Origin: Dipylidium caninum
Lineage: Eukaryota; Platyhelminthes; Cestoda; Cyclophyllidea; Dipylidiidae
Length of the DNA stretch: 64,000 bases
Reading direction: 5' to 3'
NCBI GenBank assembly: GCA_017562135.1
Contig: QEYB01001522.1
Span: 868,001 to 932,000, forward strand
Below, piece after piece: positions 36,001-49,157 of this stretch. Positions within the stretch are counted from its first letter, which is position 1; the number at the start of each line of letters is the position of its first letter. The translations under genes and the position numbers were made by a program. Under the pieces are notes generated by a model, which saw nothing but the letters and a program-made list of their open reading frames with translations, searched no databases and was not told where the DNA came from.

Positions 36001-39000
36001 GTTACCCTGTGGAGCTTTAATTCACCCGCTCAAAAACCTTCAGTATAACCGCCTTAAAGAGTTTTGTACAAAAAACGCAGTCGCCAGTATTTTTGGAGCA
36101 AGATTTTTTAAAACATCAATTTGGCATTACTTCCCATACCAATTTGAGCTCTTGATTTCGGACGTCGATTTCGTATTTTCTTTGTCTAAGTTCTTAAATT
36201 GAGAACTGTTGCGCCACTTTTGTTGATCACAACTTAGTCTTCGTCATCGCGCCCTTGTGCATAATATATGCTTGCACTTTAAAATACTCCTACTCGCTCT
36301 TGCTTAGGGTGAATTCAAATGTGCTATAAAGTGTGTCTATGTTGTACGTGGACCAATTAGACTAAGATGTAGTATCTTAGTGAATGCCACGGCCGAAACT
36401 TGTGTGTGCTTCCCGAAAGAGGGCAAATTATGACAGAAGCCAACCTACCTAACTATATAGTAATCTAAATGTTATGTGCACATGTGAAATATATGATTTC
36501 AGTATACTTTTCCTAACTTAACGGCAAACTACTTGTTATTCGATAAGAGATGCTTTATAGTTTTATGTCCGTCGTTGTCGTCAATCTTACTCTAAGTAGA
36601 GTCTCTAGGAAAGAGTTGTAGCAAAAGAGCTAAATGAACATTTGAAGTAATAGTTATCCTTAGATTTCTTTTTTCACTCATACATTTAGGGAATGCTTAT
36701 GAAACCGTACCACTTATATTAAATTTGTTTCACTCCCCTTGACCATATTTCTGAAGACGTTCTCTTCACCCATATTTTTATGCGGAAAATCGTAGATTTT
36801 CGCTTATTTTTACTACTGAGCTTACGATTAACCCTCCTAGAATTCCGGAGGCTAAAGAATCAGCCCATTTTATCGCCAAATTTTCGTTGATAAGTTTTAT
36901 GTTCACATGGAAATGACATTGATTGGTTCCTTTTAGCATTTGGAAATCATTTGATTTTTCTAATTCAACATATTTATAATCTACTCTTTAAATACATTCG
37001 TTGACCAGTTCTTACCCCTTATAGTAGTGCCTAGTGGAGCCGTATTTATAAGTTAGACTTTATTTATCACCTTTAAACCATGCTTATACTGACAATAAAT
37101 AGACCTTTCATGGCCTCGTGATTTTATTTTCTCTACTGGTAGTTGATTTGTTCATTTAAGTTATTGCTTTTTCTGTCGACCCAATAAATGTCAAAAGCAA
37201 CGTACTATCCTCTTTCGTTAAATACTTCGAGTCAAAGAATAATGCCAATTTAGTTTTTCGTCCCAACCACAAATAACTGATAAATCTCATTGAGTCAAGC
37301 CAAAAGCATGTTTTGCATGTTAAATTCAACACAAGCCCGCTTTCCTTTACAGAGGCTTATATCAGCTAGTTAGCTCCGCGAGTTTTTTTCATTACATCAT
37401 CTTCCAGTTGGACGCTAGTTTGACTCCTGCTGCGTAAAAAAGGTCTTTTTAGGAAATCTGTTGAAACTATTTGCTTTGGGAAGTAAATAATTAAATCTGC
37501 CCCCCTATTGTGCTTCTTGATGTTTATTATTATTTTAGAGCAAACGGTACACGCTGTCTTGTTCACTGTAAAATGGGAATTAGTCGGTCTGGTTCAACGG
37601 TAAGTTCCTGTAATAATGTGTTGATCTGCGAATTATTTAAAATTTAGTCGCATTTTAGACAGGTCACCGCCTACTTCATTACAAAATGCCAGAACTGCAT
37701 TCCTTAATTCATTTCTTCTTAAGATGATATAAACCTGACCCCACAATTTAGTCAGAATCAGAAATTTATGGCGTTTACCATCCATTACTACCGGGAAGTT
37801 TTTTTACGTTGAAGAAAATATTGCTGTATGAAAGTTGTGCTCTCTTGATTCCTGCGAATGCATGTGCTTCGCTGATATCTGTACAATGATCACGTCGGCC
37901 TTGAGAATTTCCTTGACATCGATAGGCACGCGACAATAAATTTGCGCACGAATGTCCACCAAATCACTAGACCCTGTTAAGGCACGCATCATATGAATAA
38001 GTGTGGGCATCTGCCGCCGGTGTTCCGCCTAAGGTCAGGAGACCTAAGTCTAAGGAACTTTCTTCTGCGCAGGTAATAGCTTATGCGATGAAAGAGAAGG
38101 GTTGGAAGTTGAGTGAAGCATTAGAATTTGTCAGGAGCAAACGACCTTGTGTGAATCCCAATAGCAATTTCCTTCGACAACTGGAAACCTACCAGGGAAT
38201 TCTAGAGGCCAGGTACGTCATCTCTGCTGTCCGTATAAAATGTGACAATCATTGTTTATCGAATCAGCCCTTTTCATTCTCTAAAATTTGGAAACTTTCG
38301 TAATATCATTGATTTCCATCCACTTTTTGCTTGCAAATATTGTACTACTATCTTCCTGATCCACCATACCCTAGAGCCTAACTTGCATTTATTTTGCTTC
38401 ACTTCTTCGTTTCTGTGTTGATCATTGAAGTGCCATTCTCATATCAGCATCATATGGTCATCGGTCTACACCCCCTTCTTAGTCACTCATCTACTTAAAC
38501 AAGATAATAGCGAATAAGAATTTGGCAACAGCCCACTCCATTTCTTTGTTTCGATTCATCGTTTATTTATTTGTTACATACATGCTTCAACGTAATTGGT
38601 GTAAATTACGAGTTTCTAGCAGGACTGTGAATAAATGAGTTCTTACGGTGCCTCGTGACTAAACCAGAAATTCTTGCTGAGAAGAAAATACTCGCATTTC
38701 TCGACTCTTAATAGTCATGCCATTTATTTTTATAAAGTTGATTTGTAAGACGTTTTATTGAAGGATGTTTCCTTGCAGTAAAAACTCCTAAATCATTTTT
38801 TCCTCGCAATCGTAAACATCTCATTTTGGTGTTACCACAGCCTTCTCTCATTGATACGTGAACTTCATTTTCTCGTGATACATTCCTTGTGTTCATCCTT
38901 TTTGTGGTTATAGCTCCCATCGCCATAGTGCACTCTTTCAACAGAACGAAAAACAGCCGGAGGCGATGAACATAATTCGGCAACGAGTTGGGAATCAGGG

Positions 39001-40588
39001 AGTGACAACGATTGCTACCATGGGAGGGGCAGAGTTCGATATTTTTGAGCCGCCTCCCGGACCTTCCGGCCCAGTCGATCTGGAAGCTGAACTCTTTGCA
39101 TTCAAGTCCTTCCCCCAACTCCCAAGGATACGGGAAGAGCTTTTCAATGTACACTGTAAGCTTCTCCTTAATCTTTTCATTTGATTGAGTCGAGTCGTTT
39201 GGTGCAATGGTACTGTCGTATGTCTTAAATGATCTGGTTGCGTGATAAATAGCGCAATTACCGAATCGAATCCCTTTTTTTTCATTTACTGTTGTAGCAT
39301 CTCTGCTTCTATAGTAAGATCAAAATCAAGAAACATTTTTTTATGTGATTGGCAGTTTTTATTATGACTCATTTTCCATGTTCTTCACAGGATTAGCTTA
39401 AATGTTTGACTGTTTAGCACTTTACTTCTTCCCATTACTTCCCATTGGTTAGTGACATCACTCTATTTAATACTCGCATTTTCTTTCTTGAAAGCACCTG
39501 AGTTAGCGAACTACCCAAGTGTTATCAGACGCACAGTATTGGCTACGACTTCCCAGCGGATCCGTCATTGGCACCCTGATGTATACGAAGATGTGGGCTC
39601 CGGAGTTGTCGTCTCGCGCTCCAATTCCTCTCCAACCCGGTGCTTTCAGTCGTCTGGGGGCGAGGCAACCACTATGGTGCCTTACTTCACAGTTCCACTT
39701 ATCTCTTCCCCTCAGTCACCATTAAACACCACTATGACCGTTCCTGACATCCCAGCTTCCTCTCTCAGAGGCGAAATGGGTAATGGTTGTGTTGGAGAAT
39801 ATATGAATAATGCCTTCGTACCTTCCTCTCAATCTTCCAAAAGCGCAACGTCCTCCGTCAGCGAGCACGACATTCTCATGACCCCGTCCTCCGTCCCTCC
39901 TCCTTCTATCTGTTAGTTTCCTCTTTTTCTGTACTTTTATTCACATGTGCGTATTCACTTAGAAGAAGCTTGTTGGTAGGTTCATTTCAGAGTGTTGCTG
40001 CTGTTTTGTGTGTCCCAAATTCGTATTTATGATGTTCGATGACCAAGTCGTCGTTTTTATCAGATCTCCGGTAAATCGATTTCATACATATTAGTATATT
40101 TTCATTTCTTTTCGCTAGCCAGTGGCGAGCAACAGGAGAACGTAGTACCTAGAAAACGTCCAGTTACCATCCGCATTACGCCGTCAAATGAAGCATTCTC
40201 AAAATCTCCTGAATTGCGTCCTCAGCCCTCTGTTCCGGCTCTGCGATCAACAATGGACCACCTTCGAGTTCCTTCCTCAGGTCGATTAACCTTATCCTTG
40301 GTTGCAATGGTCCCCGAGACGGAACAACTTCATCGGCCAATGCGAAGTCTCTCTCTTCGACTTAGGCCTGACGATAGTTGGATTGTTAAGCATCAGGCCA
40401 GTGAAGAGGAAGTCGAAAATGGACGAATATTCTCGGGGATAACCACTGCCACGTCCAGTTCTATGGCTCTTCCGGAGGGAGAAGAGGCAGAGGGTGAACC
40501 ACCGCCTGAAATTGTATCTACTACTGCTTGTTCGATGCCTCCGTTTCAGAGCACATTGCCAACCTTCATTGCGGCATCGCAGCACTAA
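33056..40588 (+). CDS. SSH: Slingshot-type cofilin phosphatase (5' end unresolved)
   Basis: Twelve phase-matched exons: 33056-33235, 33324-33412, 33450-33514, 33552-33739, 33858-34139, 34286-34376, 35450-35775, 37539-37599, 38073-38212, 38914-39155, 39495-39911 and 40119-40588 (849 residues seen). The N-terminal SSH region has SEDFFLRK, FNDYVKL|IVKLES, VALDGDGGF and FKPISVQALWAAHQA. A DEK-like part follows (LREMLEEKMGMSL), then the dual-specificity phosphatase: LLLGSSFNASN, NNVTHIVNVTREVDNFFP, and the P-loop HCKMGISRSGST with catalytic Cys, then NPNSNFLRQLETYQGIL. This domain order is specific to slingshot, which dephosphorylates ADF/cofilin to promote actin turnover. The C-terminal third is Ser/Pro-rich and poorly conserved. 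The intron at 33515-33551 is 37 nt. The last 88 nt of coding sequence also occur at 22026. Confidence 0.92.
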
Positions 40589-41852
40589 TGCTGGATTTGG
40601 TGCTTTTATTTTATCTCGACGTACGCTAATTTGTAAAGATACAAACAAACGCCAAACACTATCTTATTATCATTTGTTCAAATCTCATTCAGTTTGTCTC
40701 TATGTCTTTCTCAAGTGCGTTTTTAAACCCACCGTTTCTCCTATTTTCCAATGAGGCTATTTTTGTGTTGGTGCTGATGCCCTAGAGAATTTCCCTCGTA
40801 CACAATCTCATGCTTATTCGTGTCTAGGCCTCCTTATCTGTGTTGAAATAAATTTTTATGCGTATTAAGCTTTTAAATATTACGGGAAAAACAATACTCC
40901 TATGGTCTCAGTTCCCATAATTGTAACACCTCGAGTCGCAGTGCAGGAAGACCTTTTTTGGTTAACAGTGTAACGAGTAGACCGTGGATGCAGTTCGCAG
41001 ATACCGCTGATTAGCGTGCAAGCACACAAAGCCGACGACTGTGGATAACTCACCTGCCGACGCGAATATCGGCGTACCTCTGCCTTCATTAGTTGAGTTT
41101 CCCTACTCTGTGCATATTTGGAGAGTGCCCAGAGGGAGGACAGTTTTGAAAGATTGCTCATACTCTGTGCCAAGTGCTCTCCGACTCACTCACTGTGCCA
41201 TTTGTCCACTTATGTTGTTGAATTTGCGCCACGCATACTCTGGTCCCATTATTCAACCCCCCGAATTACATGAGCAGAGTTGAGATTTTGACATTCCTCA
41301 TTAACTTTCCTTCTGACCACCTCACCGCGGATTGTTTTTTGGCGGCAGTGAGAACGGGAGCAACTCGTTACCACGTCCTCAGAGTTACACACTTCGACCT
41401 ATTGTTTACCGCATAACAGTGGTTTTGCCATTGCTAGGAAGGCAACAGACCCGCCAAGTGGGCAGAAATTTGTTGACGGAACTAAACTCCCCTTTCCCCC
41501 ATCCCCCCCCCCATTGACTGCCACATCAGTGGCACTTCACAGTGGACGATCGAGAGGGAGGTCGGGAAAGGACTCCATCTCCCCACTGTTTGGGGCGATG
41601 AGTCATTTGGTGTCATTCTCACCGAGAAGCAAGTGATCACCTATTCGGGGTGGGTGAATGAACCCCAGAGGGTGGGGATGTCGGGTCATGCTTGCTAGGT
41701 GCGCAGTGCCGCCGTTTAATGGGAAAGCCAGACCAGGTGACATGGAAAAATTGAAATAACGAGTGGAAAGTGAAAGTTAACATTTACTTATTTTGATTTG
41801 CTGTAGGTGGTGTTCAACCCACCATTCTGCCGTTTGATTTTTTATTTTATTT
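40501..41852 (+). repeat. Direct repeat partner of 22026-23407 (slingshot end and downstream DNA)
   Basis: This copy sits in the intact slingshot gene: coding to 40588, 3'UTR, AATAAA at 40847-40852, then about 1 kb of non-coding DNA before the ING gene. It is about 30 bases shorter than the other copy because of differences near 41416-41515. Confidence 0.9.
40847..40852 (+). promoter_or_regulatory. Poly(A) signal AATAAA of slingshot
   Basis: Lies 259 nt after the stop, in a T-rich 3'UTR. It is duplicated at 22372-22377. Confidence 0.55.
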
Positions 41853-42017
41853 GGTATGTGCAAAACAATATAAAATTATTTTTGCTCAAAGGCAAAGTAG
41901 ATGCATTTCTTAATTACGGAACCGGGGTTCGCTGTAGTTTGGCGCTAGCAACCTGACTTTTGACTAGTTAGACTATTATGTATGCGCGCTTTATGTTTGG
42001 ACCAAGCCTCGTCCATA

Positions 42018-43024
42018 ATGGAGTACTTTCAAAAATTCTTGGATGGTACTTGGTTCCGTCAAGCTTATTTCATTCATCCTGTTTACCTATACTGGCTTGA
42101 TATGCTGATCTTTTTTCTGTTGCAACTTCCGCCAATATTTTTTACAAATAATGCATTTTTACTTAACAGCCGTTTACCACTATTTTTGCTCTTTTTTGTG
42201 CCCAATCACTTATTCACTTTTTATGACCGCATATACCGATAGACTTGTGCTTTCAACTTATATTACTCTTTTGTAAATGCCTAGGTGCATTTCTTTTTGC
42301 GTTTTTGCTATCTTCCCTATGTTTTGTGCGGTGAGTATTGTTCCTCGCCTTTTCATGCAATTACTTCGTGTAGAACTGGAACAAGCGCCACCTTATCTTC
42401 AACAGGAATTTAAGATAATTCGCGACCTTGATCAAAAAGTCCAAGAAATCACTGGAGAAGCCCAGTTGAAAACTAATGAACTCCTTCGGCTTGCCAAAGA
42501 GTTACCAAGGCACGAACGAATTAAACGTCTTAATGAAATACAAAAGTTGTTTCAATCGGCTGAGGAAATATGTAACGACAAAGTCTCCAGAGCCGAAAGT
42601 ATCTACGAACTCGTAGACAGGCAAATTCAACGCCTTGATGCGGATATGATCGAATTTAAAAAGGCTTCAGCTTTAAAAGAGATGAAAAAATCACGTAGGA
42701 AGACGAGTTTTAGCACTTTTTCGAGGTTGGTGGCTTCGTTTTTACATGCTAAACATTTTCATTTATCACTAAAGGATGCCTGCATCCGCTGCACTCGCCC
42801 TCGCATTGACGAATAACCCTAACGATGTACTTGACATGCCGATTGATCCGAACGAACCCACCTACTGCATTTGTCAACAAGTGTCGTATGGCGAAATGGT
42901 CGCTTGCGATAACCGGAATTGCCCCGTTGAATGGTTTCATTTCGGTTGTGTCGGTCTCACTGCCAAACCCCGAGGTCAATGGTTCTGCCCACGGTGCTCC
43001 GCAACCCAAGACGATGACCAATGA
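42018..43024 (+). CDS. ING5: ING4/ING5-type PHD-finger protein
   Basis: Three exons: 42018-42045, 42374-42725 and 42775-43024 (209 residues), with phases fitting (G|AA and AG|G). The N-terminal ING domain reads [20 protein letters not shown] and continues with [12 protein letters not shown] and [21 protein letters not shown]. The C-terminal PHD finger has C4HC3 ligands: [19 protein letters not shown] and WFCPRC, after the strongly conserved [18 protein letters not shown]4 and ING5 are subunits of HBO1/MOZ acetyltransferase complexes that read H3K4me3. The basic linker is shorter than in vertebrates. The sequence cannot separate ING4 from ING5. An in-frame upstream ATG at 41982 would add 12 residues. 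Confidence 0.92.
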
Positions 43025-43084
43025 ATTTTGCACCGTTTACCTTGTTTGTACATTTTTATGACTTTATGTATTTTTGCTTAAGTG

Positions 43085-43090
43085 AATAAA
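43085..43090 (+). promoter_or_regulatory. Poly(A) signal AATAAA of the ING gene
   Basis: Lies 60 nt after the ING stop and 78 nt before the SWI5 start codon, so the two genes are very close. Confidence 0.6.
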
Positions 43091-43167
43091 AGTATCTCTT
43101 ATTCATTGAATCGCCCTCTCATCACGTTATATGCTCCCATATTGTTGACTATCTTAAATTCTCTTCA

Positions 43168-43982
43168 ATGGAGAAGTCTGCGTCAAAGTCTGGAGTGAAC
43201 GCACCGTTCAAGTCTCCTCTTCGTTCTCGGTGTACAGATCAGAAACATCGTATCTCTTCATCGAGTCCATCTGGTGAAATCACGATTAAGAAGCCCGCGC
43301 CTGTAAACATAGTTTCCTTATAACTGTTTTATGAGAGATTTTGTGGGCTACTGACCCCATTCTGATAGTGTAATTTCGCGTGTCATTCTTGCAGATCCAG
43401 ATACCGCACCTTTATTCGATCAAATTGTGACAGCGGTTCCTAAGTCTTCTCACTGCTATGCTTGTTTTTTTTTGGTTCACAGTATTTGTCCTGATTGCCA
43501 TGAAATAGGGTACACTTTTCTTTCTGGTGTTGCTTGTTCAGCTATGAAATTTGGCTAAGTGCCTCTATCTGATAGGTTGCAACATTTGGCAGAAGTATTG
43601 ACGAAGTTATTCTGCTACGATATGGTAGTGTACACTGATTTGTTTACACTTGTAGATATTATGGGATGACTCTTTGCGAGGCGGTGAGGTGATTCAGTTG
43701 GAACACGATAATCTGAGCGTCGAAACGGATTTAAATGAGGAAAAGGGACACGAGTTGGATGGTATTATTAAGTCGCTAGAGAAGAAAATATGCAAAATTC
43801 GAAATCTTGAAGCCTTCACTATCGATGACGTGGAGGAAGAACTGAAAGCTTGGCGTGAGCTTCTTCACGATTACAATGATGCCAAAGATGCATGTCTCTA
43901 CATCTTCGGACAACTTGCACATCTGAAAATGACAACCATCAAGCATTTGTACGAAGAATACAATTTAGATATAAATACTTAA
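43168..43982 (+). CDS. SWI5: SWI5 homologue (Rad51 mediator)
   Basis: Best model has three exons: 43168-43273, 43395-43435 and 43656-43982 (157 residues), joined in phase. The last exon carries the whole conserved Swi5 domain: a coiled coil (ELDGIIKSLEKKICKIRNLE), then LLHDYNDAKDACLYIFGQLA and TTIKHLYEEYNLDI. It closely follows the human end HEYNDIKDVGQMLMGKLA...TTKELYPEFGLD. Swi5 with Sfr1 stimulates Rad51 strand exchange. Exon 3 is secure. The first two exons rest on splice signals and phase only, and exon 2 uses a weak GTTCCT donor. Confidence 0.85.
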
Positions 43983-44097
43983 TGGTCTTCACAAATACGC
44001 TTAATTGTTTGCAAGTCACGCCTTTGAAACGCTTCAAGGGATTGGGAATTACTTTCCCAGAGGAATCACGAGAAGGTAGTCCTGTACATTTTTGGCA
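43983..44097. other. 115-bp tail-to-tail gap between SWI5 and COQ10
   Basis: Two convergent stop codons are only 115 bp apart. No AATAAA is visible on either strand inside the gap, so the 3'UTRs probably overlap. Confidence 0.6.
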
Positions 44098-45512
44098 TTA
44101 TTTGGCGTACTCCAGAATTGTGGGAGGTTGTCGAGGAATGGAACCGGGGCCGTGAAGGGTGTTAGCTCGACCTAAGAAGGCTCCTACCATGGTGTTAACC
44201 ACTTGGTCAAAGAAGAGACTGGAAATCCGAGAGTGGAGTCGGGAACGAAATTTGAAATCAACCTGAACATGAGGAAATAAGATTTTTAAGTCCCCTAAAA
44301 GTCATTGGTAGTTAGCGGTATCTTAAGTATTGGAGTCAAGTGCTCACGAGCAATTCGACTAGACATGTGTTCTCGTTGTTAACAGAACCTGGTCGGATGT
44401 ACCATTCATTAATTAGATGCTCGAAAAGATCACTGTTGACTGCCACTGACTAGAAAGGGAATGTAATACAACCAGATAGAACGGATTGGAATTTGAAAGA
44501 CGCTTTTAATTCCGTCCTCGTGTAATTATTAAAAGTTCGCCTCCTGTTGACCAGCTTCTGAGGAGTAAATGTATCAAAGTAGCAATGTTTTAAGACGGCA
44601 CGTCAAAAATAGTTTGATCTAAATTTTTTGCAAGTCAAACACAGAGAGTGGGATATAAAGAGGTTTATAATCTAGTTCTTCAAAACGAGAGAAAAAAAAA
44701 ATTAGTCGTCATCAATCACTTATTAACTATTAAGATTTTGTGTAATCTCGAAAAATCTTGTCTCTGTTCGCACAAGTAAATAAGGAAAGATTGCCGTCTG
44801 GATTACCAAGCAAAAGACCAAATATGTGTAGTTTCTAACTTTTTAAACATACAATATATTAATTCTTGAGAGCAATTTGTCTAGAATATCAACAGGGTGG
44901 GAACCTGAGTACAAAAAAGCAATTAGGATCAATAGGCACATGAAACAAGTCCATCTGTGACATGAATAAAAGTGGATCCCAGAGCTAATCAAATGTCGTT
45001 ACCTTAATATGTTGCGGTTCAACCACTGTCACCCATGAATCATAACTTTCTTTGAATGGGAAGAACCCGATGTTCAGACGGCAGAGCCTTCCTTTTGTAG
45101 GGTGTGTCCGCAAAACTACTGAGTCAAGACACCATGGCAAAAACTCAGAATATTGTTCGACTTCTGATATTATGTTAAACATCTGATCACGACTATATCT
45201 GCAATGGAAAACCAAATGCAATTAAAAAGCATTCTCGTCAAGCAATATAAGTAAATCGAATACCATAAAATTTTAGTATGTCCGTGAAACCCCGGTAATC
45301 ACTATTTTGGTATTGACTCGTTTATATTCTGTCATTCAATGCCGAACGTTCCAATTAAATAAACACACACACCAAGAATCAAATACCAACCAGTGGCTCC
45401 ACTGAAATTATTACCCGAGGAGACGCTGCTCGCGATAAACCTTGCGACCGTCATTAGACATCGCTGGCCTAGTTGTACGAAGGCAATTTAGAAAGACCCT
45501 GTAGGGTCGCAT
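44098..45512 (-). CDS. COQ10: Coenzyme Q-binding protein COQ10 (START/SRPBCC fold)
   Basis: Four minus-strand exons: 45415-45512, 45003-45198, 44348-44449 and 44098-44262 (186 residues). Conserved blocks appear in order: KVYREQRLLGYSRDQMF, VEQYSEFLPWC, RLNIGFFPFKESYDSWV, DLFEHLINEWYIRPG, and FKFRSRLHSRISSLFFDQVV. These match the human KEYSERRILGYS, VEDYKHFVPWC, LFNHLETIWRF and [20 protein letters not shown]. COQ10 is a mitochondrial matrix lipid-binding protein needed for coenzyme Q function. The N-terminus (MRPYRVFLNCLRTTRPAM) is basic, fitting a mitochondrial presequence; an upstream in-frame Met also exists. Confidence 0.93.
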
Positions 45513-46438
45513 CCTAACACACCCAAGGAAGACCGAAGCGCCGTCAAGCCCCACATTTCCAGTGTAAAATAGCCCTATTTCCGCATAACCAATAAGAATT
45601 GAGACAATCAAACCAATCAAAATGAAAAATTATTTGTTATGCAATCGAAGTACTCAAATTGTCATCCTGGGATTTTTTTAAGAATCTACAAGGATGTCCA
45701 TTATGAAAACAAGTTCCCGGGGACCAGATATAGGCAAGTGTGAAAGATATAGATTGATGTTAAAAATACATGTAAAACCCTCATTCTACTCCGTAACTAT
45801 TGACTAAATGAGTACAATGTATACGCTTCTAATGGGTACTACTTTGCAACAATGTTATTTGTTCTGTCGGACTTAGAAACGTCTATAACGCTTTTGTGCC
45901 GTGAAACAAATGTGCGACATCTTTGTCCGACCCGCGCACTATTTGATTAGACGTAAGATCACTGGCCCGATCGCGTCCACACAACCCAAATTCTGTTCAC
46001 TCAAACGTCCATGTGAAACTGATCTTCGCAATTCAAAGCTAGACTTTTAGTAGTTGTTACATGCACTTATTCCGATATTGGCCTGTGTATTTATGTCTTG
46101 TGGGATGGCAGATTTGTGTACTGAAATACTAATGTCCTTATTCGCTAGTCAAAACCGGTAAAGATCACACGAATGCGCTGACCCACTAAAATCTTAAGAT
46201 TCTGTTATGGTTCTATTGGATGATTTCGCTAACATGTTTAGACGTAAAGCCACCAGCTGACCTTATACAAAAACACTAACATCACGTCGGCCAATCGCCA
46301 AATAAACAGCAAGCAGTTATAGACCCGTATATTTATTTTGAAAATGGATAGGCATAACGCCAATAGGCTGATAAGAAAGAAGAAGGTAATGCGAAGTGCA
46401 TTGAATCAGTAAATCAAGATCCCAAAATTAAGCAAAGG
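45513..46438. other. Intergenic region between COQ10 and PGAP3
   Basis: Both flanking genes are on the minus strand. No exon or repeat was recognised; it should contain the COQ10 promoter and the PGAP3 3'UTR. Confidence 0.35.
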
Positions 46439-49157
46439 CTAGGATTCTGACCCTGATTTCGTTAGTTCAATACAATGAAGTTCCAGACAGTCCTTGATAG
46501 CGTACCTACAATAATGCATAAAGCGCATAAACTAGAGACGAGAAGATTTAATTCACGGCGTTAATGTGGAGATTCTGGAAGTTTTGACAATTTAACGGAT
46601 ACCACCTATCGAAGTAACAGAATTCACCCATTTTAAAATAAAACATCTAAGTGGTCTTGAGAAACTCACGAAAATATGGGAAAAGGTACAAGAATGGTTG
46701 CAGCATGCCAAAGAGAGTGAGCATCGAACAACCAAAGGATGGCGGGAAAATCGTAGACCTCGAGTACGGACGCAGCGGCGATATACAAAACTGTGGACTG
46801 CATGACCCGATAGGATGACCGCTCCCCTTTACTGCGTGAAATGGGCATGCCCACGAGCCAACCCAACACAGTCAAAAGCCCTAGGAATACCAATGGAAAT
46901 CACTGTTCCATGCTGCCGGTAATCCTAAATAAGGTATTTCAAAACTTGGATCATTTTACAGGTCAAATGAGCGAAAATCTATGAGAATTAGATATTCAAA
47001 TCCTCACCCATTGTTAGATTAACCTTCATGTTGGATTGGTATTCAATTCCGGGAATAAAGATGAGGTCGAATAGATAAGACAGAACGAAGTGAAATCCGA
47101 TACACAAAATTGCAATTCGAGCCCATCGGGGCTGTTTTTGCGTTACGCGAGCAAGCGTTAAAATGAAAAAGGAACCCACGTAAGCGAATGCAGAAAAGTA
47201 GTCCAACTTCTACAACATTTAAGTAAACAACTTAGATGTATTGAATTAAAGATTCTCTCAATAAGGATGCTTCTCAAAGAGAGAAATATTGGAATCACTG
47301 ACACCAAATAAAATGAATTCTTTGGTTGTACACAAAGAGGTAGTATAAACAAACCTCAGTGAAATCCGCGTCATAGATATGAAAAACCGTGGACCAAACC
47401 CAGGCATTCACACCAGCCTAAAGAAAAAGGAGGTTCATCGATAATACCCTGTGCTGAATAGTATGTTAATTCAATGATTGCCCAGGAAGATTCCAGGTTA
47501 CCTTCCCGCGGAAATCATTCTTATAAGCATGGAAACAATCCCACCTACTTTACCATTTAAAATATAAATACGTTTACGGTTTGCTTAGTCCACAACGCAA
47601 AATACGTAAATATCCATTTATTAATGGCTTTCGGAATGTCCTCACTTATTTACTATTACTGGATTTTTGATTATTTACAGGATACGTTTAACTTGAAGGA
47701 AAAGCATTAAAGAAAGAAATCGTGCATGACGGACGCGAGCAGCCGTGCATTATTTAAACATCCCCAAATAGATCAAGTGGTTTACTTTACTGGAACCTAT
47801 TCTACTCAAGTATGTTTACCCTACCACTGTCATCGGAATTGGCCGCGAAATACAAATAAAAAGGATGAGCTGAATAAAAACCAGCTAGAAACTTACAAGA
47901 GAAAAAAGCAACCAGAATGCGAAGAGAGGAGCCCGAAGTGGAACGTTAAGAAGAAAACGCCGCAAATTCGATAGTTGAGTGGCAAGGTTAAGAAAGGAAA
48001 AGAGGGCCGATGCTGGCTCCTGGACGCCAATTAAACGAAGCTGGGGCCACTAAGGCAGTAAAGCAGGATCTCGTTTTAGCATTCAAGATAATGAAGAGAA
48101 TGCGTTGAAATAAACAAGTGTGTGGATTTTGTTTGAATATGGGGGCGGGAAATGCGTATCAATAAGACTGCCTTTTCACTACAAAAGTATGTATTTAATC
48201 ACGTAATTTAATAGTAATGATAAAGTGAGCCAACTACTAGATCTTTATAGATATGGATTGAGATGCCAAAAGTTTTAAAGTTATTTTTATTGAATTCACT
48301 TGGCAAACTAACAGTCCGGAATCATGATGGTTAGCGAAAATTGCTTGTAGTGAACACTTAACGAGGAATAAAACGGAATTCCGTATCATCCGACTAAAAT
48401 TATTGCCATATGACTATTGAATGCAATACCCTCATCACCGAAACCACACGACGCCATTTACAAATGAAATAAGCCCAATCGTTATAATTAAAATAAAAAA
48501 AAGTTTTGTATTCAAATTTAGGTGAATGCGCATCTATAATGTCTTGAAATCATTTGCAGATGTCTATTTCTGGGGTTTTAGTGACTCGCGTTATGGTAAT
48601 ATTGATGGAAACTCATTTTCTAAGGTTTGATCCAAACTATACCTACGAAGTTTGTACATAATTATTAACACTGATGAAGTAATGTTAGCTCGGTGTCAAA
48701 GTAATTATATTAGCAGAAGTATAACCCCAAAGTATTACAAAGGTTAAATAGGATGCGTTAAGAGGCAATTACTACCACGTCCAGAAACATGTTGCAAAAC
48801 TGATTTGGACTCAATTTAAAGCTATATAAGACTTACCCGCCCGTAAAATTGCTGAAACGATACCCCTTGAAACTGAAAGTCATCCACAGTCCACCACATA
48901 CAGTGATATTTGCACTCATCTTCACATCTCCACGTTATAATCCTTTCCAGTAAGCTGAGATTACGTGGTTTATACGGTTTTGAAGTGGGCAAAATTCTAT
49001 TTGCGTACTCTGTGGCATTGCATTGAGTAACAGAGCATGAATATAAGCACTGGTTAAAAACCTTGCTACCGTCACCGCCTGATGAAGTAATTGGGCGAAT
49101 AATTGTTGAAATAGTAAATAGAACAAACCAAAACTGGAAACTCGAATTATCTGCCAA
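46439..49157 (-). CDS. PGAP3: PGAP3 / Per1-like GPI lipid-remodelling phospholipase
   Basis: Six phase-consistent minus-strand exons: 48837-49157, 47897-48049, 47355-47417, 47008-47209, 46670-46880 and 46439-46505 (338 residues). A signal peptide (FWFVLFTISTIIRPITS) is followed by a Cys-rich luminal part: CLYSCSVTQCN and TWRCEDECKYHCMWWTVDDF. Then QFYGRWPQLRLIGVQEPASA, NAWVWSTVFHIYDADFTEKL, and LWLFDAHSLWHAATI carry the conserved His and Asp residues of the CREST hydrolase superfamily. About seven TM helices are predicted by eye. PGAP3 removes the sn-2 acyl chain of GPI anchors in the Golgi. Order and motifs match the family across its whole length. Confidence 0.93.
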
